Assembly (NCBI GenBank): GCA_030789695.1
Contig: CM061134.1
Location: forward strand, 61,139,334-61,203,333
DNA: 64,000 nt
DNA from: Scilla litardierei
Taxonomy: Eukaryota; Streptophyta; Magnoliopsida; Asparagales; Asparagaceae
Reading direction: 5' to 3'
Shown here piece by piece: positions 47,852 through 58,619 of this stretch. The position numbers and the translations under genes were made by a program. Numbering within the stretch: position 1 is the stretch's first letter; the number at the start of each line of letters is the position of its first letter. The notes under the pieces are model-generated. The model saw nothing but the letters and a program-made list of their open reading frames with translations. It was not told the origin of the DNA and did no database searches.

Positions 47852-50077
47852 ATGGATTATACACCCGAATTTACAACGCTTCAACGTTTTAAAAGTAGAG
47901 ACGAACTCTTTCAGTGGATAAAGAGCGTCGGACGACAACAGGGGCATGTGATTGTTACCAGTGCGTCGAGTATGAATAAATCGTCCAATAGGACTCCCGC
48001 TGCCTACTATGCATGTGCAAGAAGCGGGAACTACAGGGGACACCGACCAGTACGAAAGAGCAACCGGCCAGTTAGAACCAACAAGTGTGGATGCCCGTTC
48101 AAATTGCGTGGTAATGAGGTGGGCGATGGCGGCGAGTGGAGTTTAACGGTCGTTGATGGCAGGCACAACCATCAAGCTGCTAATTATGTCGCGGGCCATT
48201 CCGACGACGGGGTGTTGCAGGGAAAAGAGGTGGAAGCATTGCGAGACTTGGCAAATAGAAAGGTGCCGCCGTCAGCAATTTTGAAAAGCCTGAAGGAAAC
48301 TAAGTCCTTCAATGAAACACCAATCAAATCAATTTATAATGCACGTTCCCGATTACTAAGGGGGCAGAGTGTGGGTATGGTAAACAAGTTGAAGGAGTTA
48401 GCATCACCGTGTAGAATTGTGGGTGATGAGCTTGTGGTGCATGTCGATAATGTTGAGGAGGAGCAGAAGGGAGATGAGGAGAAGGTGGATGAGGCTAAGG
48501 AGGCGACTGCATTGGCTGCTTATTGGCAGGATGATGTGGTGGATCGTAATGCGATGGAGCAGGCTGCTGAGAAGTTGGCTCTTAGTTGGCAGGAGCATAA
48601 TGCTGCGGAGGAGGATGAGTTTAATGCAGCGGATGAGAATGTGGAGCCGAGGGTGCATGATGTTTATGGGGATGATGAGGCTGAGAATGCAGTGGCTGCT
48701 GAGTTGACTGTAGATGATTATGTTATTGGGGAGATGGTGGAGACGGAGGAGACGGTTGCCCTTAACGTGGAGGTGCAGAATGCTGAGGAGGTACTGGTGG
48801 AGGATAATGCAGCGGCTGAGACTGTGGAGCCGAAGGTGTATGAGGAGAAGGCGAACGAGGAGGATGATGATAAGGAAGTGGCTACTGATTTGATTGCTGA
48901 GGAGCATACTGGGAAGTTGGTGGATACGGCGGGGACGGTGGAACGTAATGTGGCTGACCAGACTGCTGAGATGGATGAGTGGGAGAATGCAGCTGGGGAG
49001 AATGAGGAGCCGCAGGAGGATGAGGCGAATGTGGAGGATGTGGAGGATGAGAAGATAGAGGATGCTGGGTTGATGCAAGCTGAGCTTACGTTGGAGTTGG
49101 GGGCGACGGTGGAGACGGGGGATCATAATGTGGATGCTCAGACTGCTGGGAGGGAGGAGGAGACGGCTGTGGCCTCGTATTTTGATGAGCACGAGGAGAT
49201 GGATGGCATGCTTAAACAACTTTCTCCCCTGGTTGATGAGATTTCTGATCATTTTTCGGATGTGACGGAGAAGCCTACAGTTAGGAGGAAGCCTGTTAAG
49301 GCTCCACGGTTGCATTCAATTGCGGAGCATACTGCGGCGGCGAAGGAGAAGCCTAAATGGAAGAGGCGGCCTTCGAAGGAAAGTAGTAGGCGTCCGAAAC
49401 TTCAAATAAAGAAGCCGAAACCTTCGTTTCCCCCTGATGATTATGTTGATGATTTGCCTGCCAACTTCCTCATACCATATTATTTGGATTTTCATGAGAA
49501 GCTACAACCCCTCATGGCGGGCGGCGTAGACGTGGATGCAGATGGCAACTGTGGGTACAGGGCTGTGGCAGTTCAGTTGGGCTTGAAAGATTCCGATTGG
49601 GGGACTGTCAGAGCTGATTTGCTCCGTGAGATGCGGACATACAGCGGCTTGTACAGGCGTGTTCTGAGTGAGGTTTCATATAATAATAATTTGAAGGCAG
49701 TGGACTATTTTATTACTGATAAAGGTGCAGGACGGGAAAATTGGATGCAGATGCCAGACATGGGACATGTCATTGCCTCATGCTACAACTGTGTAGTACA
49801 TTTGATTTCAAATCGTATGTGTGTGACATTTTTTCCATTGAGAAGTCCTCCAGTAAACCGAGCCTCCAGACGCCACATAACGTTGGGTTATGTGAACGGA
49901 AATCACTTTTTTATCCTTCAACTTCAACCAGCAGGTGACGTCCCTCCGACTTCAGTTGTGTGGACAAGATCGCATGACCCTGTGGCCGATGGATGGCCGG
50001 CTGGTTACGAGCAGAGGATGCAGTCATTCGTTGATAACGTAAAAGATACGAATATTGCTACCGCTGATGGTTTTTAG
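47852..50077 (+). CDS. FAR1-type zinc finger plus OTU protease, long acidic linker, no transposase
   Basis: This open frame of about 741 codons starts at ATGGATTATACACCC after a TTGATACAG| acceptor. The finger is YYACARSGNYRGH, NKCGCPF, GRHNH. The linker is about 270 residues of Asp/Glu-rich sequence made of degenerate repeats of about 50 residues (for example VERNVADQTAEMDEWENAA and VALNVEVQNAEEVLVEDNAA). Then come a basic region (KPKWKRRPSKESSRRPK) and an OTU domain with Asp/Cys in ADGNCGYRA (Cys 49550) and His in VNGNHFF (49904). A 5' leader with introns (GATTTG|GTAAGT, CTGCAG|ATACAG) is shared with the upstream paralogue. All protease residues I can check are kept and no stop interrupts it, unlike everything around. 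Confidence 0.85.
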   Translation: MDYTPEFTTLQRFKSRDELFQWIKSVGRQQGHVIVTSASSMNKSSNRTPAAYYACARSGNYRGHRPVRKSNRPVRTNKCGCPFKLRGNEVGDGGEWSLTVVDGRHNHQAANYVAGHSDDGVLQGKEVEALRDLANRKVPPSAILKSLKETKSFNETPIKSIYNARSRLLRGQSVGMVNKLKELASPCRIVGDELVVHVDNVEEEQKGDEEKVDEAKEATALAAYWQDDVVDRNAMEQAAEKLALSWQEHNAAEEDEFNAADENVEPRVHDVYGDDEAENAVAAELTVDDYVIGEMVETEETVALNVEVQNAEEVLVEDNAAAETVEPKVYEEKANEEDDDKEVATDLIAEEHTGKLVDTAGTVERNVADQTAEMDEWENAAGENEEPQEDEANVEDVEDEKIEDAGLMQAELTLELGATVETGDHNVDAQTAGREEETAVASYFDEHEEMDGMLKQLSPLVDEISDHFSDVTEKPTVRRKPVKAPRLHSIAEHTAAAKEKPKWKRRPSKESSRRPKLQIKKPKPSFPPDDYVDDLPANFLIPYYLDFHEKLQPLMAGGVDVDADGNCGYRAVAVQLGLKDSDWGTVRADLLREMRTYSGLYRRVLSEVSYNNNLKAVDYFITDKGAGRENWMQMPDMGHVIASCYNCVVHLISNRMCVTFFPLRSPPVNRASRRHITLGYVNGNHFFILQLQPAGDVPPTSVVWTRSHDPVADGWPAGYEQRMQSFVDNVKDTNIATADGF

Positions 50078-52140
50078 TATCTGTAAGATAAAACGTTTAT
50101 CAATGTAATAAGTTTTTTTTGGTATAAAAATGGACCACTTTGGCGGATGAAATTTTATCATGGCTTCCGAAATGTGCAAATGTCATCATCGGTATGGATT
50201 GATGTTGTGTATCATACCAATTACACCGAGCGCAACACTGCAGTAATATTGCCCGTTTTGCGCTTTGAGTAATTAAGTCTTTACCTACCAAATTGCTCAA
50301 CGCGCAGAACTGGCAATATTAGTGCCGGTTTTGCGCTCTGGGTATTTTTAATAACATCAACCTTTGTTCCAAATTGTTATGCGATGAGAATGTGTCATTG
50401 TTAGAGTGTCCAATACTCCAAGTGAGAGTAGGGTTATTGTATCATATATGTTATTGTCTGACAAAATTGCTTACCACAAACTCCCATTGATAAGTTTTGC
50501 CCGTTGAGCGCCTTTATTAGCCAATTTGTTAGTGGTTACTACAATTGCTCACCATTCACCACGATCAGAACAAATAATTTTGGCCGGTTGTGCGCGGTGA
50601 GCAATTTTGTTAGTGCGAAAAAAAACTCCTCCTCGTCCACTCAATAAAATTTGCTGATATATCCACATTTATTGCTGCTCGCACCGTGCAAATTTTTAAT
50701 GGTTAACAGAAATGCTCACAGCGCACAACGGCGATATATTGGAACCTTTGGTCTTACTAATATTCTAAGAGACCCCTCGAGTCTGCAGATCAGTGTTGGT
50801 GAACATACAGAGCAGGGATCGTTAATATACAGCGGATTGCTACCAGCCGGATGTTCTGCTCTATAATGATTAATGCCTGCCAAAGAGCAACTCCAACCCA
50901 AATCTCTAAAACCCCCCCTTCAAAATGGAATATCTCTAAAAGATGCCATTTTGGAGGATGGGCAACTCCAACCCACCATCTTCAAATCCTATTTTCTCTT
51001 TGTTTAAGCTTTACTAATGAAAAATATTTATCATTAAAATGGGTTAATCTAATATATTATTTCTGCATGAAAGAAAATTATAAATAATATTATTCTTCAA
51101 TGTTAATTTTTTTTAATTTTTAAGTATTTAGTATTTCTTGTTATGTTGTAAATATTTTAAATTTGCTCGAAAAATATCCAATATTGGTATCATGTTGTAG
51201 GTATAATTAAGATATTTCCGACGGTACTAAAATTATTAAATTTGGTCATGTGATTTGTAAAATACATTAGTAATAAATAATTATAAGATTTTAATTAAGG
51301 TCTAAGTTGTCATTAATGAGAACTTTAGAGATTTGAAGGGGTGAATAGTGCCCCTCCAAATATGAAGGGGCACTATTGCAAATCTCTATCTCTATCTTCA
51401 TTTTGGAGATGGGTTGGAGCAACTTCAATCTCCATTTTAGAGTTATAGAGATGGGTTGGAGTTGCTCTGTTTTGCGCGTTGGGATAAACTGTAGCCTCTT
51501 AAAAAATAGCCCAACGCGCACAACGGGCAAAATAATGCCCTTAGGCTCGGGCAAAATTACGAGCACAACGGGAAAACAACGCGCACAACGGGCGAAAATT
51601 ACGCGCACAACGGGAAAAACAACGCGCACAACGGGCAAAAAGGAAAGCCGGTGGTTCGCTTTTTGAGCATATAAAAGGTAGTTTATCAACAATTGTTAAA
51701 CGCGCACACACCTAGTAGCCTTATGCCCGGTGTGCGCGTTGAGCAAAGTTTCGACGATAGCCCATTTGCTCAACGCGCCCCGCACGGACTAATTTTGCCA
51801 GTTGTGCGCTTTGAGCATATTTGTTGGATGCTGTAATTTTTGTTCCCACGGTTAATCATTCACACTCCTATTTTCATCATACTAAAATTGTGATTCCGCC
51901 ATATGCCAACAGTCAAACTTCGCTTAGAAACTTTACCTAATTGTGATTAAGGCCAATACTTATTCATTCTGAAGACATTTTATATAAAATCTGATACCTA
52001 GTCAATCTGATTCAGAAACTGCATGCAAACCTTTAGATTAACGCTGATACATATTCAAACGGTGACCATTCCAAAATGGCCAACCCATTCTAACATACTG
52101 AAGTACGTACAGATACAGATCCAAACAGATACATATCCCT
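50078..52140. other. Motif-rich region downstream of FAR1-OTU genes
   Basis: No gene is recognised. It holds many motif copies, including the fivefold GCGCACAACGGG run at 51500-51640. The sequence 50883-51470 (ACTCCAACCC...TTTGGAGATGGGTTGGAG) carries terminal inverted sequences: CTCCAACCCA near 50890 and TGGGTTGGAG near 51410 and 51450. It recurs in part, inverted, at 60530-60770, so a small non-autonomous element is likely. Confidence 0.55.
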
Positions 52141-53185
52141 TTACTCTTACAAACTGATACATTTGAGTGTCTTCACAGATGTTTGCAATGAAGTGGCGCG
52201 TGATCTGCGTGTTTCCCCCTTCAACTTCCGCGAGTTCATCGGGCGCACATCTTCGTTGCGTTTATTAACGTCCTTGTAACCTGCAGTCAAGTATGTAGCC
52301 GTGTCAAACACAACGCCTGGAACCCCGATTCCCCTGTGGCGATGTACGACACGGGCAATGCGCTCCACATCTACGTTGCAGTTGCCGAATTTCTGCCCTG
52401 ATCTGCTCAAGATGATTGTCATACCAGATGTTTGCAATGACGTGGAACTTTGTCCTTTGTAGGAGACGCCGTGAATTAAAAAGTCGACAGACCGTTTCGC
52501 TTATTACCGTCATTGCTGTCGTCGTTGTAACATGAAGTCAGGACAAAAGACACCGATTGGAACTCCGTTACCGGAGACGATGTAAAACAACACAGGGTTG
52601 CATAAGAAGTTGTGTTTGGGAGTGTAAGAGATCGGAAAGGATAGGATGGAGTGTCTGTGCGTCAAAGATGATGTATAGTGAAACGATGAAGGGTTTGATG
52701 GAGGAGATGGAGTGTAGAGATGGAGATGGATATGGAGTGTATAGCAAGACACGCAAAACAAATACATAGCCACAATTCATAATAGGAGGGAATAACAATC
52801 TATCATGGTACAACACCCAGCAGCTTTCCTGAAACATGTGAGACAGCATAGCCAATATCACCCCAAAAGAATATGGTATGATCATCGAACACATTTTTCA
52901 TAGTGTTGTTTGGGAAAAAATTTCTCAACGCAGTTGCAACACCCCCCAGCATTGTCGGGGATGCTTGATTATAAATGGACGATAGCCCTTCGTTGCATAA
53001 GTTTCCAACATGAACCATTTACCTTTACGTGAAAAGAGTACTGGATGAATGCTATCGTCCATATCTATATCAAGCATGCACGAACAGCTGAAGGACTTAT
53101 TGTTTCCATACGGAGGTTGTGTGGGCAAATAAAGAAGATGATAGAAGAAAGTAGACGAAGTTTAGAGAAGATGAGTGCTCGTTGT

Positions 53186-53300
53186 CCGCCATTTATAGGG
53201 GAAATTGGACCAATCATAATGAAGAGTATAAAAAGTCCGTGATCCTACAGTAATGCAATGGATCTCGGGAATCGACATTTAGAGCATCTCCAAAGGGGCT
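53186..53300 (-). promoter_or_regulatory. Repeated TATA/leader module, copy 1
   Basis: On the minus strand CCCTATAAAT (53200-53191) is followed by GGCGGACAACGAGCACTCATC. The same module recurs at 56047, 57585 and 62951. It looks like a core promoter copied with each dispersed repeat. Confidence 0.5.
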
Positions 53301-53852
53301 CCCTAAATTATTTTAGAATGTGGAAAAAAATAGGTTAATTACTCTCCGCGCAAAACCATGAAACCCAACGGTTTTTCGCCTTGATGACATAATAGGAAAA
53401 TTACACTCAACAATACTACTCTCCACTAAGATTTTTTAATACATTATATTCGCCGTGCACACCGGGCTAAATAATACAGAGGCGAGTAACTATCATAATT
53501 GCTCACCGCGCAGAACGTTTAGAAAACGAGAATTGCTCAATGCGCAAAACGCAGAACGCATGACAGCGAATTGTATTGATGAGAAGAAGTAGAGTTAATG
53601 TGTGGCTACATCGAAGACCCCGTCATGCTACAGAGGGGTTCTCGTGAATATACAAATGACTGCTCATCTACAGCGGATTGATGTCAGAGAGATGAAGAGA
53701 CGTTAATTGCGATGGGAGAGAATTGATGTAGCAGGAGCGATTTGAAAGCTCTCAGGGAGACCTTTGACCCGGAAAATGACACAAATGTCCTCAAAAGCAA
53801 GAGCAATTGTGACCCAGTGGCGAACTTTGTGGCAGTTCACCCTCACTGCGAC

Positions 53853-54117
53853 AAAATTGGTTGTGTGTGGTGAGCAATTCTGAGGTTTGAGTGGTTTTGT
53901 GCGCTGAGCAATTCTGATTTTTGAGAGGTTGTGTGCGGTGAGCACTTCTGAGTTTGAGTGGTTGTGTGCGATGAGCAATTTTGAGTTTTGAGTGGATTTG
54001 TGCGCTGATCAATTCTGAGTTTTGAGTGGGTTTTGTGCGGTGAGCTTATTCTGAGATTGAGTGGTTGTGTGCGGTGAGTAATTCTGAGGTATGAGTGGTT
54101 TTGTAGCCGCTTACTTA
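53853..54117 (-). repeat. 34-bp tandem array, seven to eight units (right arm)
   Basis: Units of 33-35 bases read AGCAATTCTGAGTTTTGAGT then GGTTGTGTGCGGTG. Reverse-complemented they equal the 44395-44590 unit. The two arrays thus form an inverted pair 9.7 kb apart around the two FAR1-OTU genes. Confidence 0.9.
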
Positions 54118-54240
54118 ATTGCTCAACGCTGAGACATAATTGATCAAAGCAAAGAAAGAAAAGCCCCCGTATTCGATCTCTCCTCACAATCCCAGGGTGT
54201 TGGGACGATTTGCCTCTAGACACTCCTCCCCTCTCAAAAG

Positions 54241-54698
54241 AAACCTCCCGTTGGCCCGATCGTTGGATAGGCCCTCCTTTGATACCGGACCTCTCCTTCC
54301 CGACGAATTCTTCGTCTTACAGGCGGATCGCCAACGAGTTATTACTCTTACACATGGAGCGGCCCGTCTTCCACTCCCCGACTTCCCTTGTAGAACTTAC
54401 ACCAGGGGACTTAGGGCGGACCGCTCCTCCCCTCCAACGCCTACTCCGTGACGACCTCCACCTCCGGGGGCGGCGTCGCCGAAACCTCCCGCTGGCCCGA
54501 TACCGGACCTCTCCTTCCCGACGAATTCTTCCTTTCTCAGGCGGATCGCCGACGAGTTATTCGTCTTACACATGGAGCGGCCAGCCTTCCACTCCCCGAA
54601 TTCCCTTGGAGAACTAACGCCAGGGGACTTAGGGCGGACCGCTCCTCCCCTCCAGCGCCTACTCCGTGACAACCTCCACCTCCGGTGGAGGCGTCGCC
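54241..54698. repeat. GC-rich tandem duplication, units of about 218-240 bp
   Basis: The block starting GAAACCTCCCGTTGGCCCGAT and ending CACCTCCGGGGGCGGCGTCGCC occurs twice in tandem. It contains ACACATGGAGCGGCC and GGGGACTTAGGGCGGACCGC in each copy. Both strands are open over long spans, giving unreliable frames. The GC content differs sharply from the neighbours. Confidence 0.8.
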
Positions 54699-54784
54699 GC
54701 CCGCGGGGTGTCGGTCCAAATCACCGGTGAAGGCATCGCCATGCCAATCACCCCACTGGGCACCACCGTTCCCAGACAACGGGT

Positions 54785-55060
54785 CCCTCCGCCATCCAAC
54801 GGTCTGCCTTCCACTCATCGACCTCCCGTCGCACATCCTGAAGTGGAACGAAACCCCAGCCCGCCATCCAACGGCATGCCTTCCACTCCTTGACGACCCG
54901 TCGCACATCCTGGTGCAGGTTATAGTAAATTGGAACGAAACCCCCGACCGCCATCCAAAGGCCTGCCTTCCACTCCTCGACCTCCCGTCGCACATCCTGA
55001 TGCAGTTTACAGTAAAGTGGAACGGCCCGCCATCCAACGTCCTGCATTCAACCACTGGCA
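54785..55060. repeat. Short tandem repeat, about 75-88 bp, four copies
   Basis: The unit GCCATCCAACGGCCTGCC...TTCCACTCCTCGAC...CCCGTCGCACATCCTG...AAGTGGAACG occurs at about 54791, 54867, 54950 and 55028. Frames through it on both strands are repeat artefacts. Confidence 0.75.
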
Positions 55061-55465
55061 TCGTTATCGACGTATTGTAAAGAACGCGAAAATGTCCCTC
55101 CAAGCAAGTTGTTAAATTCCGTCTATGATAAAATTAACTTGTTTACATGCAAACTTTTAGATTATCTCTGATACATAATCAATCTGAAGACATTTTAGAT
55201 TAAATCGGCTACATATTCAATCGACTTCGTATACTGATTGAAAATTTTTAGATTATATCTCAGACATATTCCAATTGATGACATTTTCAAAATGACCCCG
55301 CCATTCAACTATATGGATGTACATACTGATACAGAACAAAACATATTCATTACCCCATGCTCTTTACAAACTGATACATATGATTGTCTTCGTAAGATGT
55401 TTGCAATGAAGGTGCTTTTTACCGGATCTATTGTCGGCGTGATCTGCGTGCTTCACCCTACAACG

Positions 55466-55624
55466 ACGCCTGCAATGACGACACTCCTATCCTGCCTACG
55501 GTTGCCGTAAGTAGGCAACGACGTTAACTAACGCAACGAAGCGACCATCTTCGTTGAGTTTATGGACGTGTTTGCCAACTATCTGCCACCGTAGCCCTTA
55601 TAGGAGTGTCGTCATTGCAGGCGT
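55466..55624. repeat. Perfect 25-bp inverted repeat around 109 bp
   Basis: ACGCCTGCAATGACGACACT-CCTAT (55466-55490) is matched by its reverse complement at 55600-55624. Parts of the arm recur at 62600. It may be a foldback element. Confidence 0.8.
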
Positions 55625-56799
55625 CCTTGTACCCGGCTGTCAAGTATGACGACGGTTCAAAGACACCGAAAAGAACTCCGATTGCCAAGAGGCGGTGAAC
55701 ACCGACACATGGTTCGTTATAAATAGAGGATCTATAGTACAAATATGAAGGGGATGGAGGAGAAGATAGTGTAAAAGAGGAGATGGCCGTTCCATGTGAA
55801 TGCGTGAAAAAAGTACTGGTTGAATTCTATCGTCCATTTTTATCTCAAGCATCAGGCCCGAACAGTAGAAAACCATCTCATCTTTACACCCCATATCCAT
55901 CTCCATCTCCTCCATTTATACCTCATGCATCATGCTCGAACAAAAGAAGACCTTATTGTTTCCAGACGGAGGTTGTGTGGGCAAAAAGAAGAAGATGATA
56001 TAAGAAATTAGAGGAAGTTGTGAGAAGATGAGGGCTCCTTGTCCGCCAATTTATAGGGGAATTGGACCAATCAAAATGAAACTAAACGGTTTTTCGCCTT
56101 GATCAACAATGATGCCAATTGGAAAATTACTCCCAACAATACTAAAACATTTTATTCGACGCGCACACCGTGCTAAATAATACAGGATCGAGTAACAAAC
56201 TAACAATCAGAATTGCTCACCGCGCAAAACGCATGGTAAAATGGAATTGCTCAAGGCGCACAACGCACAAAGCATGGCAGCGATTTGTATTGGTTTATGA
56301 GGATGCGACCGAAGTAGAGTTAATGTGTGGCTCCATCGAAGACCCCGTCATGCTACAGGAGGGGTTCTCGTGAATATACAAAAGACTGCACGTCAATCTA
56401 CACCTGATTGATACCAGACATGTGCAGTTCTCAAGAATGTTTGACCGGCCGGTGGGAGGTGAGCTGGAAAAATTAATAGCCGCTAACATAATTGCACAAA
56501 GGTAGGAACAAACAAATTTATGGCCGTTGTGCGCGATGAGCAAATTTTTAATGGTTTAAATAATTGCTCATAGCGAACAACAAGAAACGACAGGTGTAGA
56601 CGCTTTGAGTCGTTGTGCGCTTTAACATGTGTTCGCTTTGAGCATCTAAGGTATTTTATAGACAATGGTTTAACGCGCACAACCAATCTGAAGACATATT
56701 CAATCGAATTCAACTATATTGATGTACATACTGATACAGACCCAAACTGATTCATTAGCCTATGCTCTTACAAACTGATACATATGATTAAGCCTGGAT

Positions 56800-57395
56800 G
56801 GCGGCCCTTGGTCACATAGGTTGGCGGTGGATGGCTACTGTCCCTCTGGCTCTGAGGCACAAGCACGCCTTCCTGTTGTTTTCGATCGCTTGTCTCGCAT
56901 CCAAATTGAAGAATAAAATGAAGAAGAATCGCGTCGGAATACGGAAAAAGGCGAAATTCGTGTAACCATCGATCCCGAGGTCATAGAATGCTTCATTGGA
57001 TGCGAGCCCTTGTGGTGTACATCCTCCACATTTACAGTTACCGTGCTCAGCGTATTTGTCATGCAATCCGAAGGCATCTGCTGATCCCAGTATTCTAGCG
57101 CTGAAGCTTCCGGGTCTGGAAAATCAAACATTTCATCATGGTAACAAAACAGAATGCTTAATGCCATCATACATACATACGTAGTTTTGAATTATTCAGA
57201 GGAAATAATTAGAAAATTTGAACTTACTCCAATGACTAGATCCTCCAGGTTCGGGCAGCTATTCAGCAAGCATGACAAGATTGAAAACGTCGTTGTTGTG
57301 CAGGGTATCCGTCTGAGGGTGAGTTCTTTCATCTTCGGCAAGAGACACCACAGAGTAACGGGCATGATATAGATATCTGATATGGACGATAGCAT
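56800..57395 (-). pseudogene. F-box/FBD-LRR protein fragment
   Basis: The minus strand encodes LLPKMKELTLRRIPC and LLNSCPNLEDLVIG up to a donor (GGA|GTAAGT). After TTGATTTTCCAG| it continues DPEASALEYWDQQMPSD and CMTNTLSTVTVNVEDVHHKG. This is the LRR-to-FBD pattern of plant F-box proteins (substrate receptors of SCF ubiquitin ligases): a CPNLEDLVI repeat, then EYW-x-Q, CM-x-x-L-x-T-V. The frame breaks downstream. A TATA/leader module lies upstream at 57585. Family placement is moderately sure. Confidence 0.55.
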
Positions 57396-57584
57396 TCATT
57401 TAGCTGTTCGTCCATTTATAATCAGGCATGCCCGAAAAAGGGTTTCCAGATGTGAGGATTTCGCCTTCCACGAACAGCTGAAGGACTTACTGTTTCAATA
57501 GGAAGGTTGTGGGGGCAAATAAAGAAGAAGATGATGGAAGAAAGTAGATGAAGTTGTGAGAAGATGAGTGCTCCTTGTCCGCCA

Positions 57585-57610
57585 ATTTTATAGGGGAATT
57601 GGAGCAATCA
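57585..57610 (-). promoter_or_regulatory. Repeated TATA/leader module upstream of F-box fragment
   Basis: On the minus strand CCCCTATAAAATTGGCGGAC leads into a C/T-rich leader (ACTCATCTTCTCACAACTTC). Motif copies lie upstream. The same module occurs at 62951 and, diverged, at 53191 and 56047. Confidence 0.5.
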
Positions 57611-58520
57611 AAATGAAGCGAATAATAAGTCCTTGATCCTACAGCAATGCAATGGATCTCAGGAATCAACAATTATTTACTCAACGCGCAAACCTCGGAA
57701 TACCAACGCGAAAATCGCGTAATCCCAATTATTTTAGCATCTGGATCAAAATTGGTTAATTACTCTCCGCGCATAACAAGGAAACTCATCGATTTTTCGC
57801 CTTGATCAACATTGATGCTAATAGGAAAATTACTCCCGACAATACTACTCTCCACTAAGATTTTTTAATACATTTTATTCGACACGCACCCCGGCTAAAT
57901 AATACAGAAGTGAGAAACTATTATAATTGATTCTCGCGCAAAACGCATGGAAAATGGGAATTGCTCAATGCGCACAACGCAGATGGTTCACTGAGGATGT
58001 GACTGCTGCAGTACCATATTAACTGTGTGGCTACATCGAAGACCCCGTCAAGCTACAGAAGGGTGCTCGTGAATAAGAAAATACTGCTCCTGAATCTACT
58101 GCTGATTGATACCAGACATATGATTTTCCCAAGAATGTATGACCAGTGGCAAGTGAGCTGGCAAAATTTATATTTTGGCCGTTGTGCGCGGTGAGCAAAT
58201 TTTTAATGGTTTAAAAATTTGCTCAAAGCGCACAACAAGTATCGCCAGATGGTCACTTTGACCCGGTGTGCGCGTTCAGCAAATTTGTTATGGCTAACAT
58301 AATTGCGCAAAGCGCACAACATGCAGAATTATGACCGTTGTGCGCGTTAAGCTCTATAGTTGCGTCGATGACAAATTTGCTCAACGCCCCCACGGGAATA
58401 AATTTGACCGTTTTGCGCTTTGAGCATATTTGTGAATTGGAATAATTTTAATTCCACCGCGCACCAGCTCATTGAATCAATCACATTCCAAATTTCATCA
58501 TACTTAAACACGCACAACCA
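57590..58520. repeat. Dispersed repeat, copy 1 (about 0.9-1.2 kb)
   Basis: It begins GGAGCAATCAAAATGAAGCG and holds TCCTTGATCCTACAGCAATG, ATCGAAGACCCCGTCAAGCT and a convergent motif pair. The same order of blocks occurs at 60780-61660 and, cut short, at 62965-63128. Related older pieces lie at 53190-53660 and 56041-56470. No gene is inside. Confidence 0.85.
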
Positions 58521-58619
58521 GCAGAATTATGCCCGTTGTGCGCGTTTAGCTAAAGTGTAGATTAAATCTAATACATATTCTAGTTGATGTTATTTTGAAA
58601 ATGACCCAGCCATTCAAAT

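Noticed and set aside
48404..49315. 303-codon minus-strand frame
   Set aside because: It is antisense to the acidic linker of the FAR1-OTU gene, an effect of GAG/GAT-rich codons.
54140..55103. Overlapping frames up to 188 codons on both strands
   Set aside because: They lie in GC-rich tandem repeats and show no domain.
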